Below, in pieces: positions 16,543 through 24,751 of a stretch of 64,000 bases of DNA. The stretch covers positions 6,619-70,618 of the forward strand of contig CAZAXX010000002.1 in assembly GCA_964489265.1 (NCBI GenBank), given 5' to 3'. This DNA is from CAYRUP01 sp964489265 (GTDB lineage Bacteria; Pseudomonadota; Gammaproteobacteria; DSM-16500). Under the pieces are notes generated by a model, which worked only from the letters and a program-made list of their open reading frames with translations, searched no databases and was not told the DNA's origin. The position numbers and the translations under genes are program-made. Each line of letters opens with the position of its first letter. Position 1 is the stretch's first letter.

Positions 16543-17562
16543 CTAGAATGACCATGTATTTCGAAATATTTCAGTTATATATCTTTCTAAATTACTGGAT
16601 GGTGGATCTGCGAGTTTATTTGGATTAAACAAAGTGCCAACCGAAGAATAGGCTGTTACAAGCTGAGCTGCTTCTGAAGGTAAATGAGCTTGTAAGAGTT
16701 GTTTAACTTCCGATAAATAAAAATCTCGAATGGGAGGGAGAGTTAAAAAATCCAGAGAGTTTTTTTTAAGGCAACCAATCAAACCATTTTGCATCGGAAT
16801 TAATGCAAATCCACTGTCGCTGACTTGTTGAGAAAATAGAATTTCAAAATTATTTATTTCCATGTAATGGATTCTTCCACTCGAATCACTAAATGCAATG
16901 ATATTCGCAGGAAGACGAATGATGCTCGTAATAGACTGATCACAAGAATACTTCATAAGGCAATGCCCTCGGCAGTGGTGTATATCAATAAAAAATATCT
17001 GCCCTTTATCATCACCGAGTATGAGAAACTTATCACCTACCAACGTCATGGCAGTGATTTTATTTGCGGATACACGAGACGAGAACTCATTACGTTTATC
17101 TCCGTTATTATCCCAAACTTGAAGGAAGCCATCTACATCGCCAGTCACAAGCAAATCTTTTGATGTTAATGCTATACATGAAATATTTCCTGAATATCGA
17201 CGGTATTTGTCGGCCCACAATCGATGCAATATAATTTTTTTATCTTCCATATATATTTGTGAACAGCTGAAGCTTTTATCTTTATTGTTTGCAATAAACA
17301 ATTTATTATTTTTTATCAAATAGACGACATGCTTAAAATCAGGATGTTTAGTTGCAAAACAGAGTTTTTTTGTTTGGAAATCCCAAACCCGAAATTCAAC
17401 TTCTTGATATATACTTCCACTCTCATAAGGTGTGAATGATACAGTTACAATATATTTTTTATCTGGCATGAAAGCCGCATACCGAGCTGTAACACTTAAA
17501 CTAGAATGTGTATTGCTTGCTGACTCTTGCTTTATCTCTTCGAGTGGCTTAGGAAGAGGCAT
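16543..17562 (-). CDS. WD40-like beta-propeller protein
   Basis: A 339-residue protein with several WD40-type blades: VEFRVWDFQTKKLCF, then ISCIALTSKDLLVTGDVDG with FLQVWDNNGD, ITAMTLVGDKFLILGDDKGQ and ITSIIRLPANIIAFSDSSGR. Such propellers bind other proteins. A helical C-terminal segment (LSEVKQLLQAHLPSEAAQLV) follows. WD40 proteins are typical of eukaryotes and of some intracellular bacteria, so a role in the host is possible. AGGGA lies 6 bases before ATG 17562, and a TAG stands just upstream in frame, so this start is firm. No signal peptide. Confidence 0.8.
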   Translation of the reverse strand: MPLPKPLEEIKQESASNTHSSLSVTARYAAFMPDKKYIVTVSFTPYESGSIYQEVEFRVWDFQTKKLCFATKHPDFKHVVYLIKNNKLFIANNKDKSFSCSQIYMEDKKIILHRLWADKYRRYSGNISCIALTSKDLLVTGDVDGFLQVWDNNGDKRNEFSSRVSANKITAMTLVGDKFLILGDDKGQIFFIDIHHCRGHCLMKYSCDQSITSIIRLPANIIAFSDSSGRIHYMEINNFEILFSQQVSDSGFALIPMQNGLIGCLKKNSLDFLTLPPIRDFYLSEVKQLLQAHLPSEAAQLVTAYSSVGTLFNPNKLADPPSSNLERYITEIFRNTWSF

Positions 17563-17714
17563 ATAAAATTCCCTATTTTGTAGAGATCTTGGCGGCAGCC
17601 ACTTGTAAAAACTGCTGCGATCACTTCAGCCAGAAGATCAAATGGATATGATTTCCAATCAATAAATTTCTTTTCAACTAACAAACATGTGAATTCATTA
17701 TTGTTCTTTGACAT
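17532..17714 (-). CDS. Small overlapping reading frame upstream of the WD40 gene
   Basis: A 60-residue frame from ATG 17714 (MSKNNNEFTCLLVEKK...) overlaps the WD40 start by 31 bp in another frame. Its middle (YPFDLLAEVIAAVFTSGC) is faintly like an F-box or a propeller-preceding helix. It may be the remains of an N-terminal domain of the WD40 gene, or chance. No clear ribosome site. Confidence 0.25.
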   Translation of the reverse strand: MSKNNNEFTCLLVEKKFIDWKSYPFDLLAEVIAAVFTSGCRQDLYKIGNFICLFLSHSKR

Positions 17715-17769
17715 ATAATACATTCTATTTAAACTATCGACGTTTTTAATTAGATAAGGAAATAAAAAA

Positions 17770-18489
17770 GTGGCATCATCTCAATTTTTGGGAAAACTAA
17801 CTACTACATTAACATTGACTTCTAATCCATCATTTCGGTCTGTTACTAAATTAGAAGTGACTATGTGTATTGATAAGTGGCAAGAAGAAGCGACTCGTTA
17901 TGCTGATAGAATAGCTGGCGTACAATATAATAAGCGCACCTCCATCCCAGTTATGCTAAGTCCTTTCATGGAAAAGTTAAAACAATTTTGTGATAGCTTA
18001 CAACATGGGATTCTTAACAGTAAGCAATTGCATGCATTAGCTAAACTGTTGAAACCAGTAGCAGATGAATACATGACAGCGGAAAAACCAGATGAAGAAT
18101 ATGATTTTTTGGCATGCAAAGATCTTATTTTGAAGATGAAACCGTTACTCAAACATGCGCATTTACCTGATCGTATTTTTGAAAAAACCGTAAGACCCGT
18201 ATTTAGCGCGTTTATAGATCATACGGACAACATTGTAGCTGTTTATAAATTGATAGATGAGAGTCTTGCACAAGTTTATAGAAATCAGGCTGAAATTTTT
18301 TTGGATAAAATGTTGAGTGATGATCCTCAACGATTTCATTTGTTTGCAAAAGCGTTTATTGCAAATCCTGTTCCCGTCTTGAAAGTATTAAGGGGAGAGC
18401 TAATAGAAACGCAGTTGAATTTGATCGTTAATAGTTGTATCGAAGGCAAAGAGCGTCAAGTGGGTGATCTGCGGAAAGCTAAGTTATAA
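17770..18489 (+). CDS. Unrecognised helical protein, 239 residues (paralogue of 11648-13039)
   Basis: The start is GTG 17770 with AAGGA 9 bases upstream. The protein is soluble and probably helical. It shares ordered blocks with the 463-residue protein encoded at 11648-13039 (MASS start, QLHALA, and FHLFAKAF). It is about half as long and seems to lack the C-terminal half of its relative. No known domain is visible. Confidence 0.6.
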   Translation: MASSQFLGKLTTTLTLTSNPSFRSVTKLEVTMCIDKWQEEATRYADRIAGVQYNKRTSIPVMLSPFMEKLKQFCDSLQHGILNSKQLHALAKLLKPVADEYMTAEKPDEEYDFLACKDLILKMKPLLKHAHLPDRIFEKTVRPVFSAFIDHTDNIVAVYKLIDESLAQVYRNQAEIFLDKMLSDDPQRFHLFAKAFIANPVPVLKVLRGELIETQLNLIVNSCIEGKERQVGDLRKAKL

Positions 18490-18559
18490 AGACATAAAGT
18501 ATCAAGTTTATACTTGACCACTTTCATGCTTCTATCACCTATTTTTAGACTGATTCCTG

Positions 18560-18617
18560 TTGGCAAAAAATTGCTGCATAGTTAGAATATGCAGCAATTC
18601 ATGCTTTTCCAGGGAGT
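18560..18617 (+). promoter_or_regulatory. Promoter/leader cassette, copy 1
   Basis: TTGGCA (18560-18565), a 17-bp spacer and TAGAAT (18583-18588) form a good sigma70 promoter. A perfect 10-bp inverted repeat (TTGCTGCATA / TATGCAGCAA, 18571-18597) overlaps the -10 and could be an operator. The cassette ends with the ribosome site CAGGGAGT. It is 93% identical to 21620-21677. Confidence 0.75.
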
Positions 18618-18620
18618 ATT

Positions 18621-18743
18621 ATGTCTATCAGTCCCATAACAACACGTTTAATTGACCTACCTGATGGAAGAAAAATAGGTTTGAGTGAGTATGGAGATCC
18701 TGAGGGAACCCCCATTTTTTATTTACATGGCTGTCATCCTTGA
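18621..18743 (+). pseudogene. N-terminal fragment of an alpha/beta hydrolase
   Basis: The 40-codon frame has a good start (ATG 18621, AGGGA site) and reads RLIDLPDGRKIGLSEYGDPE then GTPIFYLHG. This is the first strands and oxyanion HG motif of the alpha/beta-hydrolase fold. The frame ends in a half copy of a family A repeat immediately after LHG, and the remaining 230 or so residues are absent. The promoter in front of it is intact. Confidence 0.75.
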
Positions 18744-18756
18744 ACGAAGTGACACC
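18732..18756. repeat. Partial family A repeat at the break of the hydrolase gene
   Basis: TGTCATCCTTGAACGAAGTG matches the left arm of the full palindromes at 20510 and 43433 with one extra T; the right arm is missing. It lies exactly where the hydrolase homology stops. Confidence 0.65.
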
Positions 18757-18827
18757 TATTCGATGCTGATATTATAAAAATACTATGTTATTTTGTGTAC
18801 CACTTTCATTAAAACGGATTTTTTATT

Positions 18828-20504
18828 ATGGATACTCGAGCATTTTTAAAATCAGGAAACGTAAATTATCATGCTAATATCGAATTAGCCATCGATGCTT
18901 ACACCAAAGGAATTGAATTTCCTGATGATAATAAAAGTGATAAAGGAAAATGTTTAGTCCGCCGCGCTGAACTTCACGCGCGTAAAAAAGAACATGCGTC
19001 AGCGATTATTGATTATAAAAAAGCATTAGAAATCTGTGACCTTACTACCTTAACTGGAGTGTGTCTTAAAGGGTTAGGTTATTCTTACCATCAATTACAT
19101 GATCTAGACTCCGCTATCAGCACCTATTTAAAGGCGTTTGAACATCTTCCCGATAACGACAAAGATAAAGCAGATTGTTATACGAAATTAGGTCTTGTCT
19201 ATCAAGATAAAAATAATTTGCAATCAGCAATTTCATATTATTCGCTTGCCATTCAAATTTTTGAAGAAATGAAACCCATACCAAAGGATACTTATCCGGG
19301 CGATGCGTATTTCCATCGTGGAGAAGCCTATCTTGCACTGGGTGAGAAAGACAAGGCATTCGCTGATTATAAAATAGCGTTTGAAGAAAGTGGCTCAATG
19401 CAAAATTTCGATTATTTTAAACGAGGCCAGGCAAATTTAGCTTTAAATAGATATGGCTATGCTATTATCGATTTTAGTGTGGCCCATAGTGATTCCAATG
19501 ACAATCATGAAAAAGCAATCTGTAGGTACTATCAAGGTCTAGCACATAAACTTAGAAGTGATGCTGAGTTTAAACATGGGCCTTATCAGACCTGGGGTAG
19601 TTACCATTATGATGATCGCTATGCCAAAAAAAATTTACGAAAAGCGATTAAACGTTTTCCTGATACTGAAATTCATAAGGTTTATGCTTATGAAGCATGG
19701 GCTGAAATTTATATCAAACAAGAACATTATAAAAAAGCTATCGCTAAATTTAAAGAAGCAATTAAACGTTTAGACAATAATCCAGAACACAAAGCAGCTT
19801 GTATTTTAAAATGTGCGAAAGTTTATTTTATTAAAAAGAATTATAAATCAGCAATTGAACATTGTAATGCAGCTATCGAAACTTTTTCTCAGGATAACAA
19901 CAAAGCTGCGGTTTATTTTTTACTAGGTGAAATATATGAAGCAAAACATGATTACGCAACTGCTTCAGAACAATTTGATAAATCTAGCAAGCTCTATGCT
20001 GCTGATCACATTTCAAAAAAATTCAGTCAGTATAAACATGTATGTTGTTTATATGCATTAAAGCAACACAAATTAGCTATTGTTGAACTTACTGAGATTA
20101 TTCCGCAATTTGCGGATGATCATTTGCATCAAGCAAAATGTTATTTTAATAGAGCACAATGTCACGCAGCATTAGGCGATTTTCAAGCTGCCATCAAGGA
20201 TTTTATCACTGCAATCCACATTGATGCTAAAAATTCAAAAGTGATAGCAAATTTATTCAGTAAAAATGATTTTATGTGGATTATCAAAAACCATTCTGAT
20301 TTTTATCAGGAAACGATAAAGCCAGCGTTAAATGAAAAAACACTGAGTCTTGCCATGAGTATCGAAAATAAAATAATGGCGGAGGAAAAAAATTCTCAGC
20401 AAGGAAAAAGAATTTTTGGTCTTTTTCCAGCGGTTAGTGGTACGAGTGAAGGAGCGCCAGCGTCAGCGTATAATTATCGCAGGCTAAACAGCAGAAGACG
20501 GTAA
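18828..20504 (+). CDS. Tetratricopeptide repeat protein
   Basis: A 558-residue protein made almost wholly of TPR units of 34-40 residues: for example ASAIIDYKKALEICD, DLDSAISTYLKAFEHLPDN, NLQSAISYYSLAIQIFEEM, YKKAIAKFKEAIKRLDNNPE and FQAAIKDFITAIHIDA. TPR arrays hold peptides of partner proteins. There is no signal peptide or catalytic domain. The C-terminal tail is Ser/Ala/Arg-rich (SEGAPASAYNYRRLNSRRR). Arrays of this type are common among effectors and scaffold proteins of Legionellales, but also in ordinary cytoplasmic proteins. A family A palindrome begins 6 bp past the stop. Confidence 0.85.
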   Translation: MDTRAFLKSGNVNYHANIELAIDAYTKGIEFPDDNKSDKGKCLVRRAELHARKKEHASAIIDYKKALEICDLTTLTGVCLKGLGYSYHQLHDLDSAISTYLKAFEHLPDNDKDKADCYTKLGLVYQDKNNLQSAISYYSLAIQIFEEMKPIPKDTYPGDAYFHRGEAYLALGEKDKAFADYKIAFEESGSMQNFDYFKRGQANLALNRYGYAIIDFSVAHSDSNDNHEKAICRYYQGLAHKLRSDAEFKHGPYQTWGSYHYDDRYAKKNLRKAIKRFPDTEIHKVYAYEAWAEIYIKQEHYKKAIAKFKEAIKRLDNNPEHKAACILKCAKVYFIKKNYKSAIEHCNAAIETFSQDNNKAAVYFLLGEIYEAKHDYATASEQFDKSSKLYAADHISKKFSQYKHVCCLYALKQHKLAIVELTEIIPQFADDHLHQAKCYFNRAQCHAALGDFQAAIKDFITAIHIDAKNSKVIANLFSKNDFMWIIKNHSDFYQETIKPALNEKTLSLAMSIENKIMAEEKNSQQGKRIFGLFPAVSGTSEGAPASAYNYRRLNSRRR

Positions 20505-20509
20505 GCCCT

Positions 20510-20579
20510 TGTCATCCTGAACGAAGTGAAGGATCTCCAAGTTATAATATGGAGATCCTTCACTTCGTTCAGGATGACA
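20510..20579. repeat. Full family A palindrome
   Basis: Two perfect 30-bp arms (20510-20539 and 20550-20579) flank a 10-bp loop; the ends are TGTCATCC and GGATGACA. It fills the gap between two convergent genes and may end transcription from both sides. Confidence 0.95.
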
Positions 20580-20586
20580 AACACTA

Positions 20587-21501
20587 TCAATGAATAACCA
20601 CTTGCCAAGGACTTACGAAATTAAACCCTTTGGCTGCATCCTGGCAATTATATAAATCTCCGCTCTTTTCATTGATAGAACAGCGTGAAATGGTGCCATC
20701 ATTATTATTGCCATTATTCGCTACGTAGGCTGCATTATTGAAAAAGGCAATTCCTGTCGGATGTACAAATTGAGCGGTGCTTGGCGCGCAATTAGAAAAA
20801 TCGCCGTTTGCATCAACTTCACATATCGAAACATTACTACCCATGTACTGAGAAATATAGGCATAGTTATGGTAAAAATTGATAAGCGCTAAACCGGACG
20901 TAGTTTCTACTTTACAATCAGAAGATAACTTTCCTGTTTTATTATCCACTTTACAGCGTATTACATTACTAGCATCTTCAGCTTCATTAGTGATATACGC
21001 AAAATCATTATTAAATGCGATACCAATTGATCTTGTGGAAGGATCGCCAGTCAGTGCACAAGACGTTACAGCTGGATCACAGACTGAAACAGGATAACGA
21101 TTATTTGCAACATAAACAAATTTATTATTAAGAGTCATTGCTGAAATGAAGATTAAATTTGGATTAGCGCTGCCATTTTGACAACTCGTTAATTCCCCAT
21201 TGTTATCAACTGAACATTGCGATATTTTTCGTGATGAATAATTCCCAACGTAAGCAATATTATTGTTAAATACCAAGGCTTTTGGAGCTGCAAATAAACC
21301 TTGTCCCGTTTGCTGATTACAATTCGATAGCAAACCATCTTGACCAACAGTACATTTAAATACAAAAGAGGTTTTAAAAGTGCTCTGTGTTACATAAGCA
21401 AAATGCACGTCATTTTTAACAGCCGCGCTCACAACATTAGGAATAATCGCTACCGCAAAAATGCTTATAAGTAATTTCTGTAGATATAATTTTTTTAACA
21501 T
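20587..21501 (-). CDS. Secreted YVTN-type beta-propeller protein
   Basis: The N-terminus is a signal peptide (LLISIFAVAIIPNVVSAAV). The mature part has six or seven repeats in which a phrase like ALVFNNNIAYVGNYSSRK or GIAFFNNAAYVANNGNN alternates with a Cys-containing strand such as ISQCSVDNNGELTSC. The pattern is that of YVTN/NHL-like propellers, and the paired cysteines probably form disulfides outside the cytoplasm. The length is 304 residues. Such proteins can bind surfaces or ligands; no enzymatic residue is evident. The gene converges with the TPR gene and is divergent from the serine hydrolase gene. Confidence 0.8.
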   Translation of the reverse strand: MLKKLYLQKLLISIFAVAIIPNVVSAAVKNDVHFAYVTQSTFKTSFVFKCTVGQDGLLSNCNQQTGQGLFAAPKALVFNNNIAYVGNYSSRKISQCSVDNNGELTSCQNGSANPNLIFISAMTLNNKFVYVANNRYPVSVCDPAVTSCALTGDPSTRSIGIAFNNDFAYITNEAEDASNVIRCKVDNKTGKLSSDCKVETTSGLALINFYHNYAYISQYMGSNVSICEVDANGDFSNCAPSTAQFVHPTGIAFFNNAAYVANNGNNNDGTISRCSINEKSGDLYNCQDAAKGFNFVSPWQVVIH

Positions 21502-21619
21502 ATAACACTCGTTTTGGATAATATACGATCATTTTCTAGGTTATTATCTATTTTGTCAATATTTGCACAAATAACCGAAATGAAAATAGCCTATTTTTCA
21601 TAGGGTTATATAGCGTCTA

Positions 21620-21677
21620 TTGGCAAAAAAATGCTACGTAGTTAGAATATGCAGCCATTCATGCTTTTCCAGGGAGT
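21620..21677 (+). promoter_or_regulatory. Promoter/leader cassette, copy 2
   Basis: TTGGCA, 17 bp and TAGAAT, then ATTCATGCTTTTCCAGGGAG, match copy 1 at 18560 with four differences in 58 bases. The differences fall mainly in the inverted repeat, which is no longer perfect here, while both promoter boxes are kept. Confidence 0.75.
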
Positions 21678-21685
21678 TAAACCAA

Positions 21686-22924
21686 ATGTATGTAAAATTG
21701 CTATGCCTTATTGCAACCGTTTTGTTAACAACAAAAGCATTTGCTATCGACAAGTTACCAACAACTGACTTACAAAATGTTGCAAATACTTTCGTAGAAA
21801 AATTTAATAATAAAGATCATTTCACCGGCATAGCAATTACTCTGTCTTGCCCTAATGCAAAACCCATTTCTGTTTTTTCTGGAAAAGTAAGTCTAGACGC
21901 AAAATCAGCTGCTATTCATGCTAAAAATCTCTGGCAAATTGGAAGCGTCACAAAAGCTTTTACTTCTATTGTTATTTTACAACTGGATGAAGAACATAAG
22001 TTTGATAACGGAATACAAACCACATTTGGAGAGATCCTTAAAAAATATGCTCCCGCTGAATTTAAAAATAAAAAATATTCCAACTGGTACCCTGTCACAC
22101 TAGAACAATTGATGAATATGACCTCGGGAATTCCTGAATATTTTGATACGGACGACAACTATCGAAACGATATCGCAAAAAATCCTAATCGATTTTATTC
22201 TTTAGCTGATGTTTTAGCTTATGAAAAAGATAAAAAATTAGATTTTGCTCCAGGCACAGCATGGAATTATTCAGATACAGGTTACATTCTTCTTGGTTAC
22301 ATCATTAAAATTGTCACCAACCACGAGCCTGGTTTTGAAATTAAGAAAAGAGTGATTGATAAGATTAATCTAAAAAATACTTATTATGTAATTGATGATC
22401 CAAGAAAACCTTACGCTAGCCCAGATATTTCAAAAAATTTAGTGCATGGATATTATTGGGAAGATAGCAAGAATCATCCCAAATTATTTGCTTCAGGAAC
22501 TGACGTGACAACTGCATCACTTTCGTCAGCAGCAACAGCCGGCAGTATTATTTCAACAACAAGTGACATCGATACTTTTGTCAGAAAATTATTTACGACA
22601 AATGAATTATTATCAAAACATCAGCTTAACCAACTGAAAAAATTTGTTTCTATGAAAACAGGTTCTCCTATTATAGATTTCAAGAATACAGATGGATGGT
22701 TTGGGCTTGGCATTGCTGGAGTTTATGATTATAAAAACAAGAAAACGACAGAGATCATGTATAACGGAGAAACGTTTGGTTACATTTCAGGGTATCGTTA
22801 TTTTCCCAAGAATGGATTAATCGTTACTGCTATGATAAACACGACAAAAGATTCATCGCATGCGCATATAAAAGAGGAAGTTTTAAATAGAATTATCGAT
22901 GCGTACTGGGATGAATGTGAATAA
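21686..22924 (+). CDS. Periplasmic serine hydrolase of the beta-lactamase fold (PF00144)
   Basis: Family members include class C beta-lactamases, DD-peptidases and esterases. From ATG 21686 the protein (412 residues) starts with a signal peptide (YVKLLCLIATVLLTTKAFA). The nucleophile motif is SVTK (S87, K90) within LWQIGSVTKAFTSIV. The second motif is YSD (Y195) in AWNYSDTGYILLGY, in place of the commoner YSN. LEQLMNMTSGIPEYF is also characteristic. Cell-wall peptidase or esterase is more likely than drug resistance, though neither is shown. It stands behind a promoter cassette shared with the broken hydrolase at 18621. The frame is open upstream but without a good start. Confidence 0.88.
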   Translation: MYVKLLCLIATVLLTTKAFAIDKLPTTDLQNVANTFVEKFNNKDHFTGIAITLSCPNAKPISVFSGKVSLDAKSAAIHAKNLWQIGSVTKAFTSIVILQLDEEHKFDNGIQTTFGEILKKYAPAEFKNKKYSNWYPVTLEQLMNMTSGIPEYFDTDDNYRNDIAKNPNRFYSLADVLAYEKDKKLDFAPGTAWNYSDTGYILLGYIIKIVTNHEPGFEIKKRVIDKINLKNTYYVIDDPRKPYASPDISKNLVHGYYWEDSKNHPKLFASGTDVTTASLSSAATAGSIISTTSDIDTFVRKLFTTNELLSKHQLNQLKKFVSMKTGSPIIDFKNTDGWFGLGIAGVYDYKNKKTTEIMYNGETFGYISGYRYFPKNGLIVTAMINTTKDSSHAHIKEEVLNRIIDAYWDECE

Positions 22925-22930
22925 CCTTCT

Positions 22931-22959
22931 TGTCATCCTGAACGAAGTGAAGGATGACA
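22931..22959. repeat. Short family A element
   Basis: TGTCATCC and GGATGACA ends enclose only TGAACGAAGTGAA, as if the central part of the full palindrome had been deleted. Confidence 0.8.
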
Positions 22960-22989
22960 GACTAATTACAATAATTTGGATAATCTACT

Positions 22990-23844
22990 ATGCCACATCC
23001 TGCTATCAAATCATTTTCGACTTTCGCGCAATCAATTGGCATAGGTCTCACTTTAACTGGCGTGCAAGATCAATTCTCTGAGGACTCTCCTTCAATAACA
23101 CAAAATATTTCTATGGCAAGCGCAGGATTTGTGATTTTTGCTATTGGTGTATTAATGGAAGTTTGCTTTTATTCGCGCTCAATACAACGTCCGCCATTTG
23201 ATTCGAGTTATGCAATTTGTAAAACACTCGGTTTCACAGCAGGTATTGGTGCAGTCAATGGTATCACGCATCTTAGTAAAGGCATTGATACCCATTCCGC
23301 TAATTTAGGAAATTTATCAGCCGGTTTGTTTCTACCGAATGTGAGTGCGTTAGTCAGCTCTATGACAGCTAATCAGATTAATTCTTTAAAATGGGAAAAA
23401 CTCCGCTTTCTCACCGTGTTAGGTGGTGATTTATTAATAGGAGAAGGCATAAAACCATTAATTAACAACGGACAATTTGATTTGAAAAATATTCTACTCT
23501 TGGGTTTAGGCATAGGCATGTCAGCAGCGGAGTGGGTATATGGTAGAAAAAATGATATCGGACTTAATTTAAATAGTGCTTTAACGTTACGGTCATGCAA
23601 ATTAATTACTGCTTTAAATATATTTTTTACTATTCAAGATGTTGTCGAGCAGAATTTTGATAAATATACCATTGCAGATGATGCTTATAGCGTATTCACA
23701 GCAGGCTTGTTGTTGGCAGCGACTGTCAAGATGAGTTTGGATCGTAAAAATTCATTAGATGCGCCTTTGATAACGGCAGTGACCAGCTCTGAGTCAGAGA
23801 CCACAGATGCAAGTAACAAATTGCAGGTGACAATTCGAATCTAG
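22990..23844 (+). CDS. Unrecognised multi-pass membrane protein
   Basis: A 284-residue protein with about five to six hydrophobic segments rich in Gly, Ala and Ile, for example ASAGFVIFAIGVLMEVCF, LGFTAGIGAVNGITHL and ILLLGLGIGMSAAEWVYG. A polar Ser/Thr-rich tail follows (TAVTSSESETTDASNK). There is no match to a transporter family that I know. The ribosome site before ATG 22990 is poor. Confidence 0.6.
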   Translation: MPHPAIKSFSTFAQSIGIGLTLTGVQDQFSEDSPSITQNISMASAGFVIFAIGVLMEVCFYSRSIQRPPFDSSYAICKTLGFTAGIGAVNGITHLSKGIDTHSANLGNLSAGLFLPNVSALVSSMTANQINSLKWEKLRFLTVLGGDLLIGEGIKPLINNGQFDLKNILLLGLGIGMSAAEWVYGRKNDIGLNLNSALTLRSCKLITALNIFFTIQDVVEQNFDKYTIADDAYSVFTAGLLLAATVKMSLDRKNSLDAPLITAVTSSESETTDASNKLQVTIRI

Positions 23845-23890
23845 AAGCATAGAATATGTCCTTTTATTATACAAACCGAGATCACAACAC

Positions 23891-24388
23891 ATGAAAAAAT
23901 TAATTATCTCCACAGCGTTGTCTTTAGGACTGCTACAGGTTGCGTTTGCTGAAGTAATACCTACTCAACTGGTTGGTACATGGCTTTTTAATGGTAAGGT
24001 AACAGATCCCAAATCAGGGATTGTCTATGCAACAAATCCCGAAGTTGTGATTTTCAAACAAGATGGTACTGTCGAATATAGTATGAAATTATACAGTGGG
24101 ACGGGAGATGCTAGAGTTGGAGTTTGTTTAATAACAGAAAAAGCGACTATTACATCAAGTAAACAAACAAGTCCGAATAGTTATTTTATTCAGGCAACAG
24201 GTCGAGCAATTCCAGAAAAAACGTATCCTCTGGCCGGCTCTACCACGGAAAAATGTATGAACATCGTCAACACTTACTACAGTACTGACTCCCAGGCTCA
24301 GTTTCCAATTTCAAATTTAAATAATGAGCCACTCAATGAAACATTTGAAACGTTTGGTCATACGTATAAGAAAGTGTTTCATAACTAA
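23891..24388 (+). CDS. Small secreted protein, lipocalin-like start
   Basis: The 165-residue protein has a signal peptide (KLIISTALSLGLLQVAFAEV). The mature N-terminus PTQLVGTWLFNGKV resembles the opening strand of lipocalin-like domains, which bind small hydrophobic ligands. Three Cys remain in the preprotein, so a disulfide is possible. This resemblance is short; the rest is not recognised. Confidence 0.55.
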   Translation: MKKLIISTALSLGLLQVAFAEVIPTQLVGTWLFNGKVTDPKSGIVYATNPEVVIFKQDGTVEYSMKLYSGTGDARVGVCLITEKATITSSKQTSPNSYFIQATGRAIPEKTYPLAGSTTEKCMNIVNTYYSTDSQAQFPISNLNNEPLNETFETFGHTYKKVFHN

Positions 24389-24398
24389 AACGAAGCGC

Positions 24399-24427
24399 GG
24401 GGCAGATTTAAACATCTGCCCCCTACG
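24399..24427. repeat. Family B hairpin repeat
   Basis: GGGGCAGAT (24399-24407) pairs with ATCTGCCCC (24414-24422) and is followed by CTACG, the same plan as at 3983-4010. Confidence 0.7.
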
Positions 24428-24457
24428 AGTGGAATCAGTTTAATTTCTCTTAATCCA

Positions 24458-24499
24458 TTGGATTTCAATTCAAACATTGCTATACTACAAATGTAGCAA
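24458..24499 (+). promoter_or_regulatory. Promoter and operator of the ParD-RelE-like operon
   Basis: TTGGAT (24458-24463), a 17-bp spacer and TATACT (24481-24486) form a sigma70 promoter. An inverted repeat TTGCTA...TAGCAA (24477-24499), with an inner CTACA/TGTAG (24485-24496), lies over the -10. That is where an autorepressing antitoxin would bind. Confidence 0.65.
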
Positions 24500-24526
24500 A
24501 TTATTACTATTGTGGATGGAGAATAT

Positions 24527-24751
24527 ATGGGTGTCCCTATTAGAATTGATGAAGCAATTTATCAAGAAGCAAAAAAAACAGCTTATGCAGAACATCGATC
24601 CATTCCAGGCCAAATTGAATTTTGGGCCTCCATAGGCAAATGCGCATTAGATAATCCAGATTTACCAATTGAGTTTGTTAAAGACCTTTTAATCTCCAAG
24701 CATCAGGATAAATCGTTAGCTGAGCCCTTTAAATTTGAGGGCGAAGAGTGA
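24527..24751 (+). CDS. ParD-like antitoxin
   Basis: A 74-residue protein of the ParD-like antitoxin family (start MGVPIRIDEAIYQEAKKTAY, then EHRSIPGQIEFWASIGKCAL). The N-terminal part matches ribbon-helix-helix DNA-binding proteins; the acidic C-terminus (LAEPFKFEGEE) would wrap the toxin. The start is ATG 24527 with GGAG 5 bases upstream; a GTG 5 codons earlier lacks this. It overlaps the toxin start by 4 bp, which couples their translation. Autoregulation through the operator in front is likely. Confidence 0.85.
   Translation: MGVPIRIDEAIYQEAKKTAYAEHRSIPGQIEFWASIGKCALDNPDLPIEFVKDLLISKHQDKSLAEPFKFEGEE

Noticed and set aside
17532..17723. Frameshifted N-terminus of the WD40 gene
   Set aside because: The WD40 gene has its own AGGGA site and an upstream in-frame stop; the small frame is listed only at low confidence.
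22899..23081. Plus-strand frame overlapping the end of the serine hydrolase
   Set aside because: It runs through a repeat element and a coding region in another frame with no domain or ribosome site.
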